Below, in pieces: positions 46,188-57,610 of a stretch of DNA of 64,000 bases. A program made the translations under genes and the position numbers. The stretch spans positions 496,001 through 560,000 of the forward strand of contig NZ_WXEW01000002.1 in NCBI RefSeq assembly GCF_009901565.1, read 5' to 3'. The notes beneath the pieces were generated by a model, which was not told the origin of the DNA, made no database searches, and was given only the letters and a program-made list of their open reading frames with translations. Numbering within the stretch: the stretch's first letter is position 1; every line of letters begins with the position of its first letter. The DNA is from Herbidospora solisilvae. Lineage in GTDB: Bacteria > Actinomycetota > Actinomycetes > Streptosporangiales > Streptosporangiaceae.

Positions 46188-47135
46188 CTCCTCTTCCCGC
46201 GCCTCCGCGGCCGGGACGGGAGCCGGGAGCGGCTGGCGGCGCCGCATCCGCCGCCACCACGGCAGCGCGAGCAGGGCCAGCACCGCCAGCACGACCAGCC
46301 ACGGCAGCAACGCGCCCACGACCGTCGACAGGGCCTCCGCGAAGTTCTTCAGGCCGGTCCAACCCGCCTTCAGACCGGCCAGGAAGCCCGTCTCCTCCAC
46401 CACCGGCTTGACCGGGGGCGCCGACGGGCCGACGAGGGTGATCGTCACCGTCGCCATGCCGGTCTGCTCGGCCAGCGACTTCTGCCGGGCCTGGAGGGCC
46501 TCGAGATCCGCGGTGCGGGACTGGATCTCCCGCTCGATGTCCATGATCTCGCCGATCTTCTCGGCCTTGGTGAGCAGCGTGCGGAACTGCGCCACCGCGG
46601 CCTCGGCCGACTTCACCCGGGCCGCGACGTCGGCGACCTCGCCGGTGACGTCCTGGGTGCCCTGGTGCAGCTGCTCGGTCTCGCCGAGTTCCCTGCCCAG
46701 GCGGCTCAGCGTCCCGGGGTACTGGCCCGGCGGGATCTTGAACGTGATCGTCGACTCCTGGCGGGACGAGAAGGAGTTGGAACGCTCCTCCGCGACGTAG
46801 CCGCCGGCCTCGGTGACCATGCGCTTGGCCGATTCGGCGGCGGCGGCCACGTCCTTGGCCCGGACCGTCATCTCGGCCTTGTAGATGATCGCCCGGTCGA
46901 CGGGGGCGACCGTCACGTTGGAGGCGGTGTCGGCCGCCTTGGCCTCCTCGCCGGCCGCGTCTTCGGCTTGGGGCTCGGCGGCGGGAGCGGCCGCCTCCCT
47001 GCTGAGTGAGGGCGCGTCGGCCGCGCCGCCCACCGCGGGGGCGCTCGTCGACTCGACGCCGCCGCCCGCACACGCCGTCAGGAGGAACGCCGCCACCACA
47101 AGCGGCAGTACCGCGCGTGAGCGCAAAGTGTTCAT
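46170..47135 (-). CDS. DUF4349 lipoprotein
   Basis: A 321-residue envelope protein. A lipoprotein signal (PLVVAAFLLTACAGG, Cys 22) is followed by a low-complexity linker, the DUF4349 domain (RAIIYKAEMTVRAKDVAAAAESA ... GGYVAEERSNSF ... STITFKIPPGQYPGTLSRLG), a coiled coil (EIMDIEREIQSRTADLEALQARQ) and a C-terminal membrane helix (about 285-305). DUF4349 proteins are of unknown function. An upstream in-frame start is possible. Confidence 0.87.
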   Translation of the reverse strand: MNTLRSRAVLPLVVAAFLLTACAGGGVESTSAPAVGGAADAPSLSREAAAPAAEPQAEDAAGEEAKAADTASNVTVAPVDRAIIYKAEMTVRAKDVAAAAESAKRMVTEAGGYVAEERSNSFSSRQESTITFKIPPGQYPGTLSRLGRELGETEQLHQGTQDVTGEVADVAARVKSAEAAVAQFRTLLTKAEKIGEIMDIEREIQSRTADLEALQARQKSLAEQTGMATVTITLVGPSAPPVKPVVEETGFLAGLKAGWTGLKNFAEALSTVVGALLPWLVVLAVLALLALPWWRRMRRRQPLPAPVPAAEAREEELVEKE

Positions 47136-47206
47136 GACCCATTGACGTTCTCCGAGCGTGAACGGTTTTGGGCGGCGCGTCACGACTCAGTCACGGCCTT
47201 AGGGTG

Positions 47207-48643
47207 ATGGTCATGGAGCGCTTTCACGTCGTCGTCGTGGGCGGCGGCATCGCCGGGCTCGCCGCCGCATGGCACCTGAGGAACGACCGGATCAGGGTGA
47301 CCGTGCTCGACGGCGCGGGCCGCATCGGGGGCAAGCTGGTCGCCACCGAGGTGGCCGGGGTGCCGGTCGACGCGGGCGCCGAGGCGCTGCTGGCCCGCCG
47401 TCCCGAGGGCGTCGAGCTCGCCCGCCTGGCCGGGCTCGGCGGCGACCTGGTCGACCCCGGCACGACCAGCGCCTCCGTCCTGTCCCGGGGCGAGTTGCGG
47501 CCGATGCCGAAGGGCCAGGTCATGGGGGTGCCGTCCGATCTGGTGGCGCTGGCCCGCTCGGGCGTGTTGTCGGCCGCCGGGCTGGCCCGGGTGCCGCTCG
47601 ACCAGGTGCTGCCCGCGACCCTCGTGACGACCGACGTGTCGGTCGGCTCCTACGTCCGGGCCCGGATGGGCGACGAGGTGGTCGACCGGCTGGTCGAGCC
47701 GCTGCTCGGCGGCGTCTACGCCGGGTTCGCCGACCGGCTCTCGCTGGAGGCGACCATGCCGGCGGTGGCCGCGGCGGCCCGGTCCGAGTCGTCGCTGCTG
47801 CGGGCCGTGCGCGAGATCGCCGGGGCCGCGCCCAAGAACGCCGGTCACGTGTTCACGTCGCTGAAGAACGGGATGGGCAGCCTGCCGCCCGCGCTGGCCG
47901 CCGCGTCCGGCGCCGAGGTCCGCACCGGGGTGATGGTGCGCGAGCTGGCCCGTACGCCCACCGGCTGGCGCCTGACCACCGGCCCCACCCGCGACGAGCA
48001 CACCCTCGACGCCGACGCGGTCGTGGTGGCCGTGCCGGCGACCCCGGCCGCCCGGCTCCTCGAACGCGAGGTCCCCAAGGCCGCCGCCGAACTGGCCCGC
48101 ATCGAGTACGCCAGCATGGCGATCGTCACCCTCGCCTACCCGATCGAGGCCTTCCCGCAGCTGCCGAGCGGCAGCGGCTACCTGACCCCGCCCGTCGAGG
48201 GCCGCGCCGTCAAGGCGGTCACCTTCTCCAGCGTGAAGTGGCCCCACCTGGCCGGTCACGGCTACGTCTTCGCCCGCTGCTCGCTCGGCCGCCTGGGCGA
48301 GGAGCGCCTGCTCCAGCGCGACGACACCGAGCTGGTCGCCCTGGCCATGAACGAGATGACCGAGATCATGGGGGTACGCGGCCTCCCGGCCGACACCCGG
48401 GTCACCCGCTGGGGCGGCGCCCTGCCGCAGTACGACGTCGGCCACAACGACCGGGTCGCCCGCGTCCGCGCGGCCGTGGCCGCGGTCCCCGGCCTGGCCG
48501 TCTGCGGGGCGGCCTACGACGGCGTCGGCATCCCCGCCACGGCCGCGACCGCCCGCGCGGCGGCCGCCCGGATTCTCGACCACCTGGATCCCCGGGCAGA
48601 ATGGCGGCATGACGGACGGCACCCCGCGGCTCAAGGCGCGTGA
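47207..48643 (+). CDS. hemG: protoporphyrinogen/coproporphyrinogen oxidase (HemG in databases; HemY/CgoX type)
   Basis: A 478-residue FAD oxidase. [18 protein letters not shown] binds the FAD (GxGxxG), and [13 protein letters not shown] and the C-terminal [16 protein letters not shown] are family motifs. In actinobacteria this HemY-type enzyme oxidises coproporphyrinogen III to coproporphyrin III, upstream of ferrochelatase and HemQ. The ATGs at 47207 and 47213 are both possible. Its last 35 bases overlap hemQ. Confidence 0.93.
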   Translation: MVMERFHVVVVGGGIAGLAAAWHLRNDRIRVTVLDGAGRIGGKLVATEVAGVPVDAGAEALLARRPEGVELARLAGLGGDLVDPGTTSASVLSRGELRPMPKGQVMGVPSDLVALARSGVLSAAGLARVPLDQVLPATLVTTDVSVGSYVRARMGDEVVDRLVEPLLGGVYAGFADRLSLEATMPAVAAAARSESSLLRAVREIAGAAPKNAGHVFTSLKNGMGSLPPALAAASGAEVRTGVMVRELARTPTGWRLTTGPTRDEHTLDADAVVVAVPATPAARLLEREVPKAAAELARIEYASMAIVTLAYPIEAFPQLPSGSGYLTPPVEGRAVKAVTFSSVKWPHLAGHGYVFARCSLGRLGEERLLQRDDTELVALAMNEMTEIMGVRGLPADTRVTRWGGALPQYDVGHNDRVARVRAAVAAVPGLAVCGAAYDGVGIPATAATARAAAARILDHLDPRAEWRHDGRHPAAQGA

Positions 48644-49310
48644 CCTCAACAATGTGATCCGCTACACCATGTGGTCGGTCTTCCGGCTGCGCGAGGGCCT
48701 CCCGGCCGAACGCGACGCCGTGGCCGAAGAGGTGGCCGAGCTGCTCGACCAGCTCGGGCAGAAAGACGTGGTGACCCGCGGCGCCTACGACGTGGCCGGG
48801 TTCCGCGCCGACGCCGACTACATGTTCTGGTGGCACGCCCCGACCCCCGAAGACCTCCAGGAGGTCTACGCCCGGTTCCGCCGCACCGCCCTCGGGCGGG
48901 CCAGCGAGCCGGTCTGGTCGGCGATGGCGCTGCACCGCCCGGCCGAGTTCAACAAGTCCCACATCCCGGCCTTCCTGGCCGAGGAGGAGCCGCGCGGCTT
49001 CGTGTGCGTCTACCCGTTCGTGCGGTCGCTGGAGTGGTATCTGCTGGAGGACTCCGAGCGCCGGGCGATGCTGGCCGAGCACGGCCAGATGGCCCGCGAC
49101 TACCCCGACGTGCGCGCCAACACGGTCGCCTGCTTCGCGCTGAACGACTACGAGTGGATGCTCGCCTTCGAGGCCGACGAGCTGCACCGCATCGTCGACC
49201 TGATGCGTCACCTGCGGGGCGCGAAGGCCCGTGAGCACACCCGGGTGGAGATCCCCTTCTACACGGGATCGCGCAAACCCGTCACCGAACTGGTCAACGC
49301 CCTGCCTTAA
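48609..49310 (+). CDS. hemQ: hydrogen peroxide-dependent heme synthase HemQ (coproheme decarboxylase)
   Basis: A 233-residue chlorite-dismutase-fold protein that converts coproheme to protoheme with peroxide, the last step of the coproporphyrin-dependent pathway. [24 protein letters not shown] and the HemQ-typical [20 protein letters not shown] are visible. Its start lies inside the preceding oxidase gene, as in other actinobacteria, indicating translational coupling. Confidence 0.94.
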   Translation: MTDGTPRLKARDLNNVIRYTMWSVFRLREGLPAERDAVAEEVAELLDQLGQKDVVTRGAYDVAGFRADADYMFWWHAPTPEDLQEVYARFRRTALGRASEPVWSAMALHRPAEFNKSHIPAFLAEEEPRGFVCVYPFVRSLEWYLLEDSERRAMLAEHGQMARDYPDVRANTVACFALNDYEWMLAFEADELHRIVDLMRHLRGAKAREHTRVEIPFYTGSRKPVTELVNALP

Positions 49311-49340
49311 CCAGGCAGTTGTTGGCATACTCGTGGGCAA

Positions 49341-49907
49341 ATGATGAAAATGGCACGATCCACCGGGAAACGTCGTAGGTCGCGATCGCGCACGGCCGAA
49401 GTGGTCGTCGGCGTCTCGTGCCTGGGGCTCGGAGTGACGGCCGTCGTGGTGCCGCTCCTGGCGGCGCGGGGGGAACAGGCCCCCGTACGCACCGCCTCGA
49501 TCGAGGAGCCCACGGCGGCGGCGCTCGCCCCGGCGGCGCAGGCCCCGCCGCCTGCGGAGAAAACGGAGAAGAAGGCGAAGCGCAAGGAGTCGAAGTACTC
49601 CGACAAGGAGGCGCTGGCCTACTTCGACGAACGCTGGGACGACGCGACCCACCGCCACATCACCGACATCCGCACCACCGGCAGCTACCTGCGCATCTAC
49701 ACCGACTTACCGGAGACGTCCGACAACTCCCCGGCCTCGCTGCGGCTCTGCGAGCGCGGGATGCGCTATCTGGCCGAGCTCGGCGTCAAGAAGCGGGTGG
49801 TGTTCGTGCAGGCCCGCACCGGGGGCAACGGCAACCCGGTGCTGGCCAACGTGCTCGGCCCGAAGGACGACGACTGCCGGGTCACTTATCCGAAGCCGAA
49901 GTCCTGA
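49341..49907 (+). CDS. secreted or membrane-anchored protein, unknown function
   Basis: A 188-residue protein with a very basic N-terminus, one hydrophobic helix (about residues 20-42), a Lys/Glu/Ala-rich linker and a small extracytoplasmic domain with a single Cys pair (LRLCERGMRYLAEL and DDDCRVTYP). The domain LRIYTDLPETSDNSPASLRLC resembles no family I can name. It follows hemQ and overlaps msrB on the other strand by 26 bases. Confidence 0.65.
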   Translation: MMKMARSTGKRRRSRSRTAEVVVGVSCLGLGVTAVVVPLLAARGEQAPVRTASIEEPTAAALAPAAQAPPPAEKTEKKAKRKESKYSDKEALAYFDERWDDATHRHITDIRTTGSYLRIYTDLPETSDNSPASLRLCERGMRYLAELGVKKRVVFVQARTGGNGNPVLANVLGPKDDDCRVTYPKPKS

Positions 49908-50292
49908 GCGTGAGCGCGACGGAGTTGATGCAGTAGCGGTCGTCGGTGGGCGTCGGGTAGCCCTCGCCGTGGAAGACGTGGCCCAGGTGGGAGTCGCAGG
50001 AGGCGCAGCGCACCTCGACCCGCACCATGCCGAGGCTGCGGTCCTCGATCAGGGTCACGTGGTCGCCCGCGCTGGGCTCGTAGAACGAGGGCCAGCCGCA
50101 GTGCGACTCGAACTTGGCGTCCGAGGTGAACAACTCCGCGCCGCAGGCGCGGCAGGAGTAGACGCCCTCGGTCTTGGTGTCGACGTACTCCCCGGTGAAG
50201 GGCCGCTCGGTGCCGGCCTGGCGCAGCACCCGATACTCCTCGGGGCTGAGCTGGGCGCGCCACTCGGCGTCCGTCTTCATGACCTTGTTCAT
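49882..50292 (-). CDS. msrB: peptide-methionine (R)-S-oxide reductase MsrB
   Basis: A 136-residue enzyme reducing methionine-R-sulfoxide in proteins. The zinc cysteines occur as CRAC and CASC pairs, CGWPSFYEP is the substrate strand, and the catalytic Cys is in RYCINSVAL. It is divergent from the LigD-type gene. The start may alternatively be the ATG 12 bases inside. Confidence 0.95.
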   Translation of the reverse strand: MNKVMKTDAEWRAQLSPEEYRVLRQAGTERPFTGEYVDTKTEGVYSCRACGAELFTSDAKFESHCGWPSFYEPSAGDHVTLIEDRSLGMVRVEVRCASCDSHLGHVFHGEGYPTPTDDRYCINSVALTLRTSASDK

Positions 50293-50376
50293 CAGCCACC
50301 AGCCTTCTCTGGACGGGATTCCACCTGATCCAACCCACAGGAGAGGTGGAAGCTTCCCGATGGGTAGGGTTCGAAC

Positions 50377-51372
50377 ATGCCTTCGCCGTTCATCGAAATC
50401 GAGGCCGGGGGACGGACCGTCAAGGTCACCAACCCCGACAAGGTCTACTTCCCGGGCATCGGCGCCACCAAGCGCGACCTCGTCGAGTACTACCTGAGCG
50501 TCGGCGACGGCATCATGCGCGCGGTCCGCGACCGGCCGACGTACATCAAGCGGCATCCCGACGGGGTGCAGACCGATGCGATCTACCAGAAGCGCATGCC
50601 CAAGCACCCCGACTGGCTGGAGACCGCCGAGGTCCACTTTCCCAGCGGGCGCACCGCCGACGCGTTCCGCCCGACCGAGGTGGCCGGCATCGCCTGGTGC
50701 GCCAATTTGGGCACGATCGACTTCCACCCGTGGGCGGCCCGCGTCCCCGACCTCCACCACCCCGACGAGCTGCGCATCGACATCGACCCGCAGCCCGGCA
50801 CCGGCTTCGACGAGGCCAGGAAGGTCGCCTTCACGGCCCGCGAGGTGCTGGCCGACCTGGGGCTGACCGGCTTCCCGAAGACGTCGGGCAACCGGGGCGT
50901 GCACATCTCGGTCCGAATCCAGCCGCGCTGGACGTTCACCGAGGTCAGATATGCCGGAATCGGGTTCGCCCGCGAGGTAGAGAAGCGCGTCCCCGCCCTC
51001 GCCACCACCGCGTGGTGGAAGGAGGAGCGCGGCGAGCGCGTCTTCATCGACTTCAACCAGAACGCCCTCGACCGGACCGTCGTGGCGGCATACTCGGTGC
51101 GGGCCCGGCCCGACGGGCAGGTCTCGGCCCCGGTGACGTGGGAGGAACTGGAGTCGTGCGACCCCGCCGACTTCACGCTCCGCACCATGCCGGCGCGGTT
51201 CGCCGAGATCGGCGACCCCCACGAGGCGATCGACGAGGTGGCCTGCGACCTGACGGGCCTCCTGGAGCTCTACGAAAAGGACGGCCGGGGCGACCTGCCC
51301 TATCCGCCCAACTACCCGAAGATGCCGGGCGAGCCCAAACGGGTGCAGCCGTCCAAGGACCGCGACCGATGA
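50377..51372 (+). CDS. LigD-type polymerase/primase (PolDom) for non-homologous end joining
   Basis: A 331-residue stand-alone polymerase domain of the bacterial NHEJ system. Metal aspartates D135 and D137 are in LRIDIDPQPG, and TNPDKVYFP, ETAEVHFPSGRTADAF and TSGNRGVHI follow the AEP/LigD-Pol pattern. In the known system it adds ribonucleotides or fills gaps at broken ends together with Ku and a ligase. The matching ATP ligase is 3.5 kb downstream; no Ku gene is in the window. Confidence 0.92.
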   Translation: MPSPFIEIEAGGRTVKVTNPDKVYFPGIGATKRDLVEYYLSVGDGIMRAVRDRPTYIKRHPDGVQTDAIYQKRMPKHPDWLETAEVHFPSGRTADAFRPTEVAGIAWCANLGTIDFHPWAARVPDLHHPDELRIDIDPQPGTGFDEARKVAFTAREVLADLGLTGFPKTSGNRGVHISVRIQPRWTFTEVRYAGIGFAREVEKRVPALATTAWWKEERGERVFIDFNQNALDRTVVAAYSVRARPDGQVSAPVTWEELESCDPADFTLRTMPARFAEIGDPHEAIDEVACDLTGLLELYEKDGRGDLPYPPNYPKMPGEPKRVQPSKDRDR

Positions 51373-51475
51373 TCCGCTCTTGTGACCTTCCCGGCTCCTT
51401 TTGGGCTGGGCTCCCACCTGTGTTAAATCGGATGAACGGGTAGGGAAAATCCCGGGAAGCGAGAATGGGACCTGC

Positions 51476-53592
<2,117 letters not shown>

Positions 53593-53596
<4 letters not shown>

Positions 53597-54015
53597 CGGG
53601 TCAGCTCGGCCGCGGTCAGCAGGGCCAGCACGAACGTGCAGACCCCCGCCAGGCCGTGCAGCCCCACCGCCACGGCCGGGAAGTGGGTCTCGGCGCCGCG
53701 GGCGTGCCGGCCGCCCCCGAGCCAGCGGGTGAACATCACGAACCCCAGGAACGCCACCACGCAGAGCGCGCCGAACGACCCCCAGGCGTACGCGCCGGCG
53801 CCCGTGACCATGAAGGCGGCCCACAAGCCCAGCCCGGTCACCGCCAGGAGCGGATGGCTGAAGATCAGCGCCTTGGGGAAGCGGGTCACCTTGGTGGCCT
53901 GCTGGCGCAGCCCGCCGCCGCGTAACCACAGGTAGAGCAGATAGACCCCGACGGATGCGGCGATCAACCACACGATCAACACGACAAGCGGCACGAAAAC
54001 CCCCTCCGACCACAT
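53593..54015 (-). CDS. small four-helix membrane protein
   Basis: A 140-residue protein with four hydrophobic helices. Short motifs KVTRFPKALIFSHPLLAVTGLGLW and HFPAVAVGLHGLAGVCTFVLALL contain His residues inside or near helices, similar to cytochrome- or thioredoxin-associated DUF membrane proteins, but I do not recognise a family. The stop overlaps the glgX stop by 4 bases. Confidence 0.7.
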
Positions 54016-54123
54016 CTGGTTCGATCCAACACCGAACCTGACAATCGGCGACCGCATGACATCAAACCGTTACTCCCCGGGATGCGCTGCTTACTTGTCG
54101 GACCGCTGTGACAGGGTGGGGTC

Positions 54124-54861
54124 GTGCGCCAGATACATCCCGAGCCGGCCGACGACCCCGACCTCCCGTCGGTCTACGCCTATCCTCAGGCCGAGTGGCT
54201 GCGCCTCAACATGGTGGCCAGCGCCGACGGCGGGGCCTGGCTGAAGGGCCTGTCCAAGGGGTTGTCCTCGCCGGGCGACCGGCGGATCTTCATGGTCCTG
54301 CGCGGGCTCGCCGACGTCGTGGTGGCGGGCGGCGCGACCGTCCGGATCGAGGGCTACGGCCCCTCCAAGCCCCGCGACACGTGGCGTCCGCTGCGCGAGG
54401 GCCGATCGGCCGCCCCGCCCGTGGCCGTGATCACCCGCAAGATCGACCTCGACCTCGGCGGCGCCCTGTTCACCGAGTGCGCCCCCGAGTCCCGCACCAT
54501 CGTGATCACCACCGAGTCGGCCCCCGCCGACCGCAGGGCCGAGGCGGCCCGCCGCGCCGACGTGATCGTGGCCGGGGAGCAGCGGGTCGACCTGGCCGAG
54601 GCGGTCGCCCAGCTGCGCGCCCGGGGGCTCGGCCGCATCCTCTGCGAGGGCGGCCCGCGCCTCAACGCCCACCTCGCGGCGGCCTCCCTCGTCGACGAGC
54701 TCTGCCTGACCGTCTCCCCCCTGATGATCGGCGGCGACGCCGCCCGCGTGCTCAACGGCACCGCCTCCCACACCCGGTTCACGCTGGCCGGGGTGCTGGA
54801 AGAGGAGGGCTCGCTGTTCTGCCGCTATGTCCGCGACCCACACCAGGAGGAGGCTCGATGA
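54124..54861 (+). CDS. RibD C-terminal/dihydrofolate reductase-like pyrimidine reductase
   Basis: A 245-residue NADPH-dependent reductase fold. LRLNMVASADGGAWLKGLSKGLSSPGDRRIFMVLRGLADVVVAGGATVR follows the RibD reductase pattern, and ILCEGGPRLNAHLAAASLVDELCLTVSPLMIGG is the C-terminal signature. It could reduce a riboflavin intermediate or an unrelated pteridine-like substrate; the deaminase half of RibD is missing. GTG start. The stop overlaps the ligase start (ATGA), an odd pairing. Confidence 0.85.
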   Translation: MRQIHPEPADDPDLPSVYAYPQAEWLRLNMVASADGGAWLKGLSKGLSSPGDRRIFMVLRGLADVVVAGGATVRIEGYGPSKPRDTWRPLREGRSAAPPVAVITRKIDLDLGGALFTECAPESRTIVITTESAPADRRAEAARRADVIVAGEQRVDLAEAVAQLRARGLGRILCEGGPRLNAHLAAASLVDELCLTVSPLMIGGDAARVLNGTASHTRFTLAGVLEEEGSLFCRYVRDPHQEEAR

Positions 54862-56000
54862 CCACGCGCGAGCCCAAAGAAGCCAAGGCGGCCGAGCCCG
54901 ATCCCGCCGCGCTCGACCTGCCCGTCCGGCCGCCCGTCTCGCCCATGCTGGCCAAGGCGGTCAAGAAGATGCCGGAGCAGGACGGCACCCTGTTCTACGA
55001 GCCCAAATGGGACGGCTTCCGCTGCATCGTGTTCCGCGACGGCGACAAGGTGTTCCTCGGCAGCCGCAACGAGCGCCCGTTCACCCGCTACTTCCCCGAG
55101 GTCATCGAGGCGGTCAGGCGCGAGCTGCCCGAGCGGTGCGTGCTCGACGGCGAGATCGTGGTCATGCGCGGCCCCGCCCTCGACTTCGACCAGCTCCAGC
55201 AGCGCATCCACCCCGCCGCCTCCCGGGTCAAGCTGCTGTCGGAGACCACGCCCGCCTCGTTCATCGCCTTCGACCTGCTGGCCCTGGGCGACGAGAGCCT
55301 GATCGACCGGCCGTTCTCCGAGCGGCGGCGGCTGCTCGTCGAAGCGACCGCCAAGGCCGGTGACTCGATCCGGCTCACGCCGATCACGACCAACCAGGAG
55401 CAGGCGCTCGAATGGTTCGAGATGTTCGAGGGCGCCGGGCTCGACGGCATCATCGTCAAACCCGGCGGGCTCCCCTATGAGCAGGACAAACGCGTCATGT
55501 TCAAGGTCAAGCACGAACGCACCTGCGACGTGGTGGTGGCCGGCTACCGCGAGCACAAGTCGGGCCCGATCGTGGGGTCGCTCCTGCTGGGCCTCTACGG
55601 CGACGACGGCAAGCTCCACCACGTGGGGGTGTCGGCGTCGTTCCCGATGAAGCGGCGCGAGGAACTGGTGGCCGAACTGGCGCCCTACCGGGTGACCGAC
55701 CCCGCCGACCATCCATGGGGCGAGTGGGCGTCGTGGGCCTCGGCCGGGGTCGGCGGCGGCCCCGAGGGGCAGCGGCTGCCCGGGGCGATCTCCCGGTGGA
55801 ACGCGAAGAAGGACCTGTCGTTCATCCCGCTGCGGCCCGAGCTGGTGATCGAGGTGGCCTACGACCACATGGAGGGCGTGCGCTTCCGGCACACCGCCCA
55901 GTTCCGCCGCTGGCGGCCCGACCGCACCCCCGAGTCGTGCACCTATGAGCAGCTCGACGTCCCGGTGGCCTACAACCTCGACGACATCCTGGCCCGATGA
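54858..56000 (+). CDS. ATP-dependent DNA ligase (LigC/LigD ligase-domain type)
   Basis: A 380-residue ligase. The adenylated Lys is K50 in FYEPKWDGFRCIV (motif I); further motifs are CVLDGEIVV (III), FIAFDLLALG (IIIa), LDGIIVKPGGLPYE (IV) and MFKVKHERTCDVVVAGYR (V). An OB domain follows. It is separate from, but near, the LigD-type polymerase, so the functions fused in LigD are split in this genome. AGGAGGAGG precedes the start. Confidence 0.93.
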   Translation: MTTREPKEAKAAEPDPAALDLPVRPPVSPMLAKAVKKMPEQDGTLFYEPKWDGFRCIVFRDGDKVFLGSRNERPFTRYFPEVIEAVRRELPERCVLDGEIVVMRGPALDFDQLQQRIHPAASRVKLLSETTPASFIAFDLLALGDESLIDRPFSERRRLLVEATAKAGDSIRLTPITTNQEQALEWFEMFEGAGLDGIIVKPGGLPYEQDKRVMFKVKHERTCDVVVAGYREHKSGPIVGSLLLGLYGDDGKLHHVGVSASFPMKRREELVAELAPYRVTDPADHPWGEWASWASAGVGGGPEGQRLPGAISRWNAKKDLSFIPLRPELVIEVAYDHMEGVRFRHTAQFRRWRPDRTPESCTYEQLDVPVAYNLDDILAR

Positions 56001-56043
56001 GACCCTTCCTATCTCGTCTACGGGGTGGACGAGAGGAGGGGCG

Positions 56044-56190
56044 ATGGCGGAGTTGATCGCCGGGTTGTCGGACGTCTGCGACCGGGACGATCTCTACGGC
56101 CTGACGGATATCAGCGCGGCCAAGGGTGAGGTTTCGCACGAGCCCAGCGTCTGGAACATCCAGTGGCGTGAGGACGTCGGCCCCCGCTGA
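56044..56190 (+). CDS. 48-residue hypothetical, possibly truncated
   Basis: A short frame with an excellent ribosome site (GAGGAGGGG) before ATG: MAELIAGLSDVCDRDDLYGLTD... ending VGPR. The start looks genuine but the peptide is short and lies directly before transposase remnant DNA, so it may be the head of a disrupted gene. No family recognised. Confidence 0.35.
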   Translation: MAELIAGLSDVCDRDDLYGLTDISAAKGEVSHEPSVWNIQWREDVGPR

Positions 56191-56312
56191 TCCCCGGACG
56201 AAACGGCCTGCTGCTTCTTTCCACGGTCTCGGCCCCTTCTATCTGCGTTACTTCGCCGACGGATACAAGGCCACGATGGAAGCGGAGAACCCCGCCCCCA
56301 CCTTCCGCCGCG

Positions 56313-56570
56313 ATGCCGGCGGCGGCCCAGGCCAGAGTCGAGGCCGCCGGGGACATCGGCTGGCTGGTGGCGGTCGACTCCACCATCGTCCGGGCCCACC
56401 AGCCACGCGGGCGGAGCCCGAAGATAGGGCACCGGCCGGGTGCCGGTCCGGCGGATCACGCCCTGGGACGATCCCGTGGCGGACTGACCACCAAGATCCA
56501 TCTCGCCTGCGACGGATACGGCCGCCCGCTGTCAGCGCTGATCACCGACGGCCGTGGAAGGCTCGTCGCC
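56313..56570 (+). pseudogene. IS5-family transposase fragment
   Basis: A stretch of about 85 residues reads IGWLVAVDSTIVRAHQ, PADHALGRSRGGLTTKIHLACDGYGRPLSALIT, the core of IS5/ISL-type DDE transposases with the first catalytic Asp (VAVDST). The N-terminal half and everything after the first strand of the next Asp region are missing; at 56576 the Rrf2 gene end begins. No terminal inverted repeats were seen, so this is a decayed remnant. Confidence 0.75.
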
Positions 56571-56575
56571 GTCGC

Positions 56576-57049
56576 TCAGGCGCCCAGCCACTCCCGGGCC
56601 CCCGCAAGTATCTCAGGGGGCGTCGTACGGTTGACGTCGGCGATCAGGTCGGCAATGGTGACTGCGCGTAGCGACTCCCGCCAGGCGCGGTCGGCGGAAT
56701 CCATCGCGCGGGCGATCGGGCAGGGAGTGTCACACCGCTCCGGCGGAACGGCCATCGGGCCCCGCTGACGCACTTCCGTACACCGGAACGCCGGCTGGAC
56801 GCCGTCGATCGCCTCGACCACGTCCAGCACCGTGATCTCATTCGCGGCCCGAGTCAGCACATAGCCGCCGGACTGGCCAAGCGTCGAGCGCACAAGGCCT
56901 GCGCGGGACAACAGTTGCAGCTGTTTGGCCAGATAGCTCTGCGAGACGTCGTGCAGCTCGGCGAGCTTGGCCGCCGTCACCGGCGCGCCCGCCTCACTGA
57001 GCGCGACGCAGCAGTGCAAGGCCCACTCGACCCCGCCTGACATCTTCAT
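56576..57049 (-). CDS. Rrf2 family transcriptional regulator
   Basis: A 157-residue winged-helix regulator: GGVEWALHCCVALSEAGAPVTAAKLAELHDVSQSYLAKQLQLLSRAGLVRSTLGQSGGYVL. Three Cys (FRCTEV, RCDTPCPIARAM) lie where IscR/NsrR place Fe-S ligands, so iron-sulfur or redox sensing is plausible. It is divergent from the truncated reductase and a large inverted repeat lies between them. Confidence 0.9.
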   Translation of the reverse strand: MKMSGGVEWALHCCVALSEAGAPVTAAKLAELHDVSQSYLAKQLQLLSRAGLVRSTLGQSGGYVLTRAANEITVLDVVEAIDGVQPAFRCTEVRQRGPMAVPPERCDTPCPIARAMDSADRAWRESLRAVTIADLIADVNRTTPPEILAGAREWLGA

Positions 57050-57068
57050 TCGCCCAGCCTACTTGACT

Positions 57069-57114
57069 CGGATAACTCTTGTCCGAATAGAATCTCGGAC
57101 AAGAGTTATCCGAA
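57069..57114. promoter_or_regulatory. 19-bp perfect inverted repeat, probable Rrf2 operator
   Basis: The two arms (57069-57087 and 57096-57114) are exact reverse complements: TCGGATAACTCTTGTCCGA and TCGGACAAGAGTTATCCGA, separated by 8 bases. They fill the 81-base gap between the Rrf2 start and the divergent gene. Such a symmetric site would let Rrf2 control both promoters. Confidence 0.75.
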
Positions 57115-57130
57115 TTGGGGGGGGTGGGGC

Positions 57131-57553
57131 ATGCGCATCGTCGTTGCCGGGGGAACTGGACTCATCGGGTCGAAAGTCGTCGAGTCGCTGCGGCGGCTCG
57201 GCCGCGACGTGGTGTCGGCCGCGCCGGGAACCGGCCTGAACACGATCACTGGCCGCGGCGTCGCCGACGCGCTGAAGGGCGCGGACATGGTCGTCGACGT
57301 GACCAACAAAGTGATCTTCGCAACCGAGCCGATCCTCGACTTCTTCCCCACCTCGACCCACACCCTGCTGGACGCCGGGCGGGAAGCCGGGGCGCGACAC
57401 CATGCGGTGTTGTCGATCGTCGGTGTAGACCGGCTCTCGCACCCGGGGTACCTGGACGCCAAGGCCGCGCAGGAAAGGCTCGTCGCCGAGTCGGGCACCC
57501 CTTTCACCATCGTGCGGGCGACACAGTTCTTTTCAGCCGCGCACTCCTCGTGA
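57131..57553 (+). pseudogene. truncated NAD(P)H-binding reductase (SDR a5-like)
   Basis: A 140-residue frame, MRIVVAGGTGLIGSKVVESLRRLG ... VLSIVGVDRLSHPGYLDAKAAQERLVAESGTPFTIVRATQFF, clearly the N-terminal half of an NmrA-like SDR of about 250 residues. After TQFF the sequence ends abruptly with SAAHSS and a stop. The C-terminal substrate domain is gone, probably by deletion. It directly follows the Rrf2 operator and precedes the AhpD-like gene, so the operon once encoded a complete redox pair. Confidence 0.75.
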
Positions 57554-57610
57554 TCCCCGCCTGCGCCCGCCTGGCTCGACAACGCGATATCCACGCCTGA
57601 AGGAGAAATC

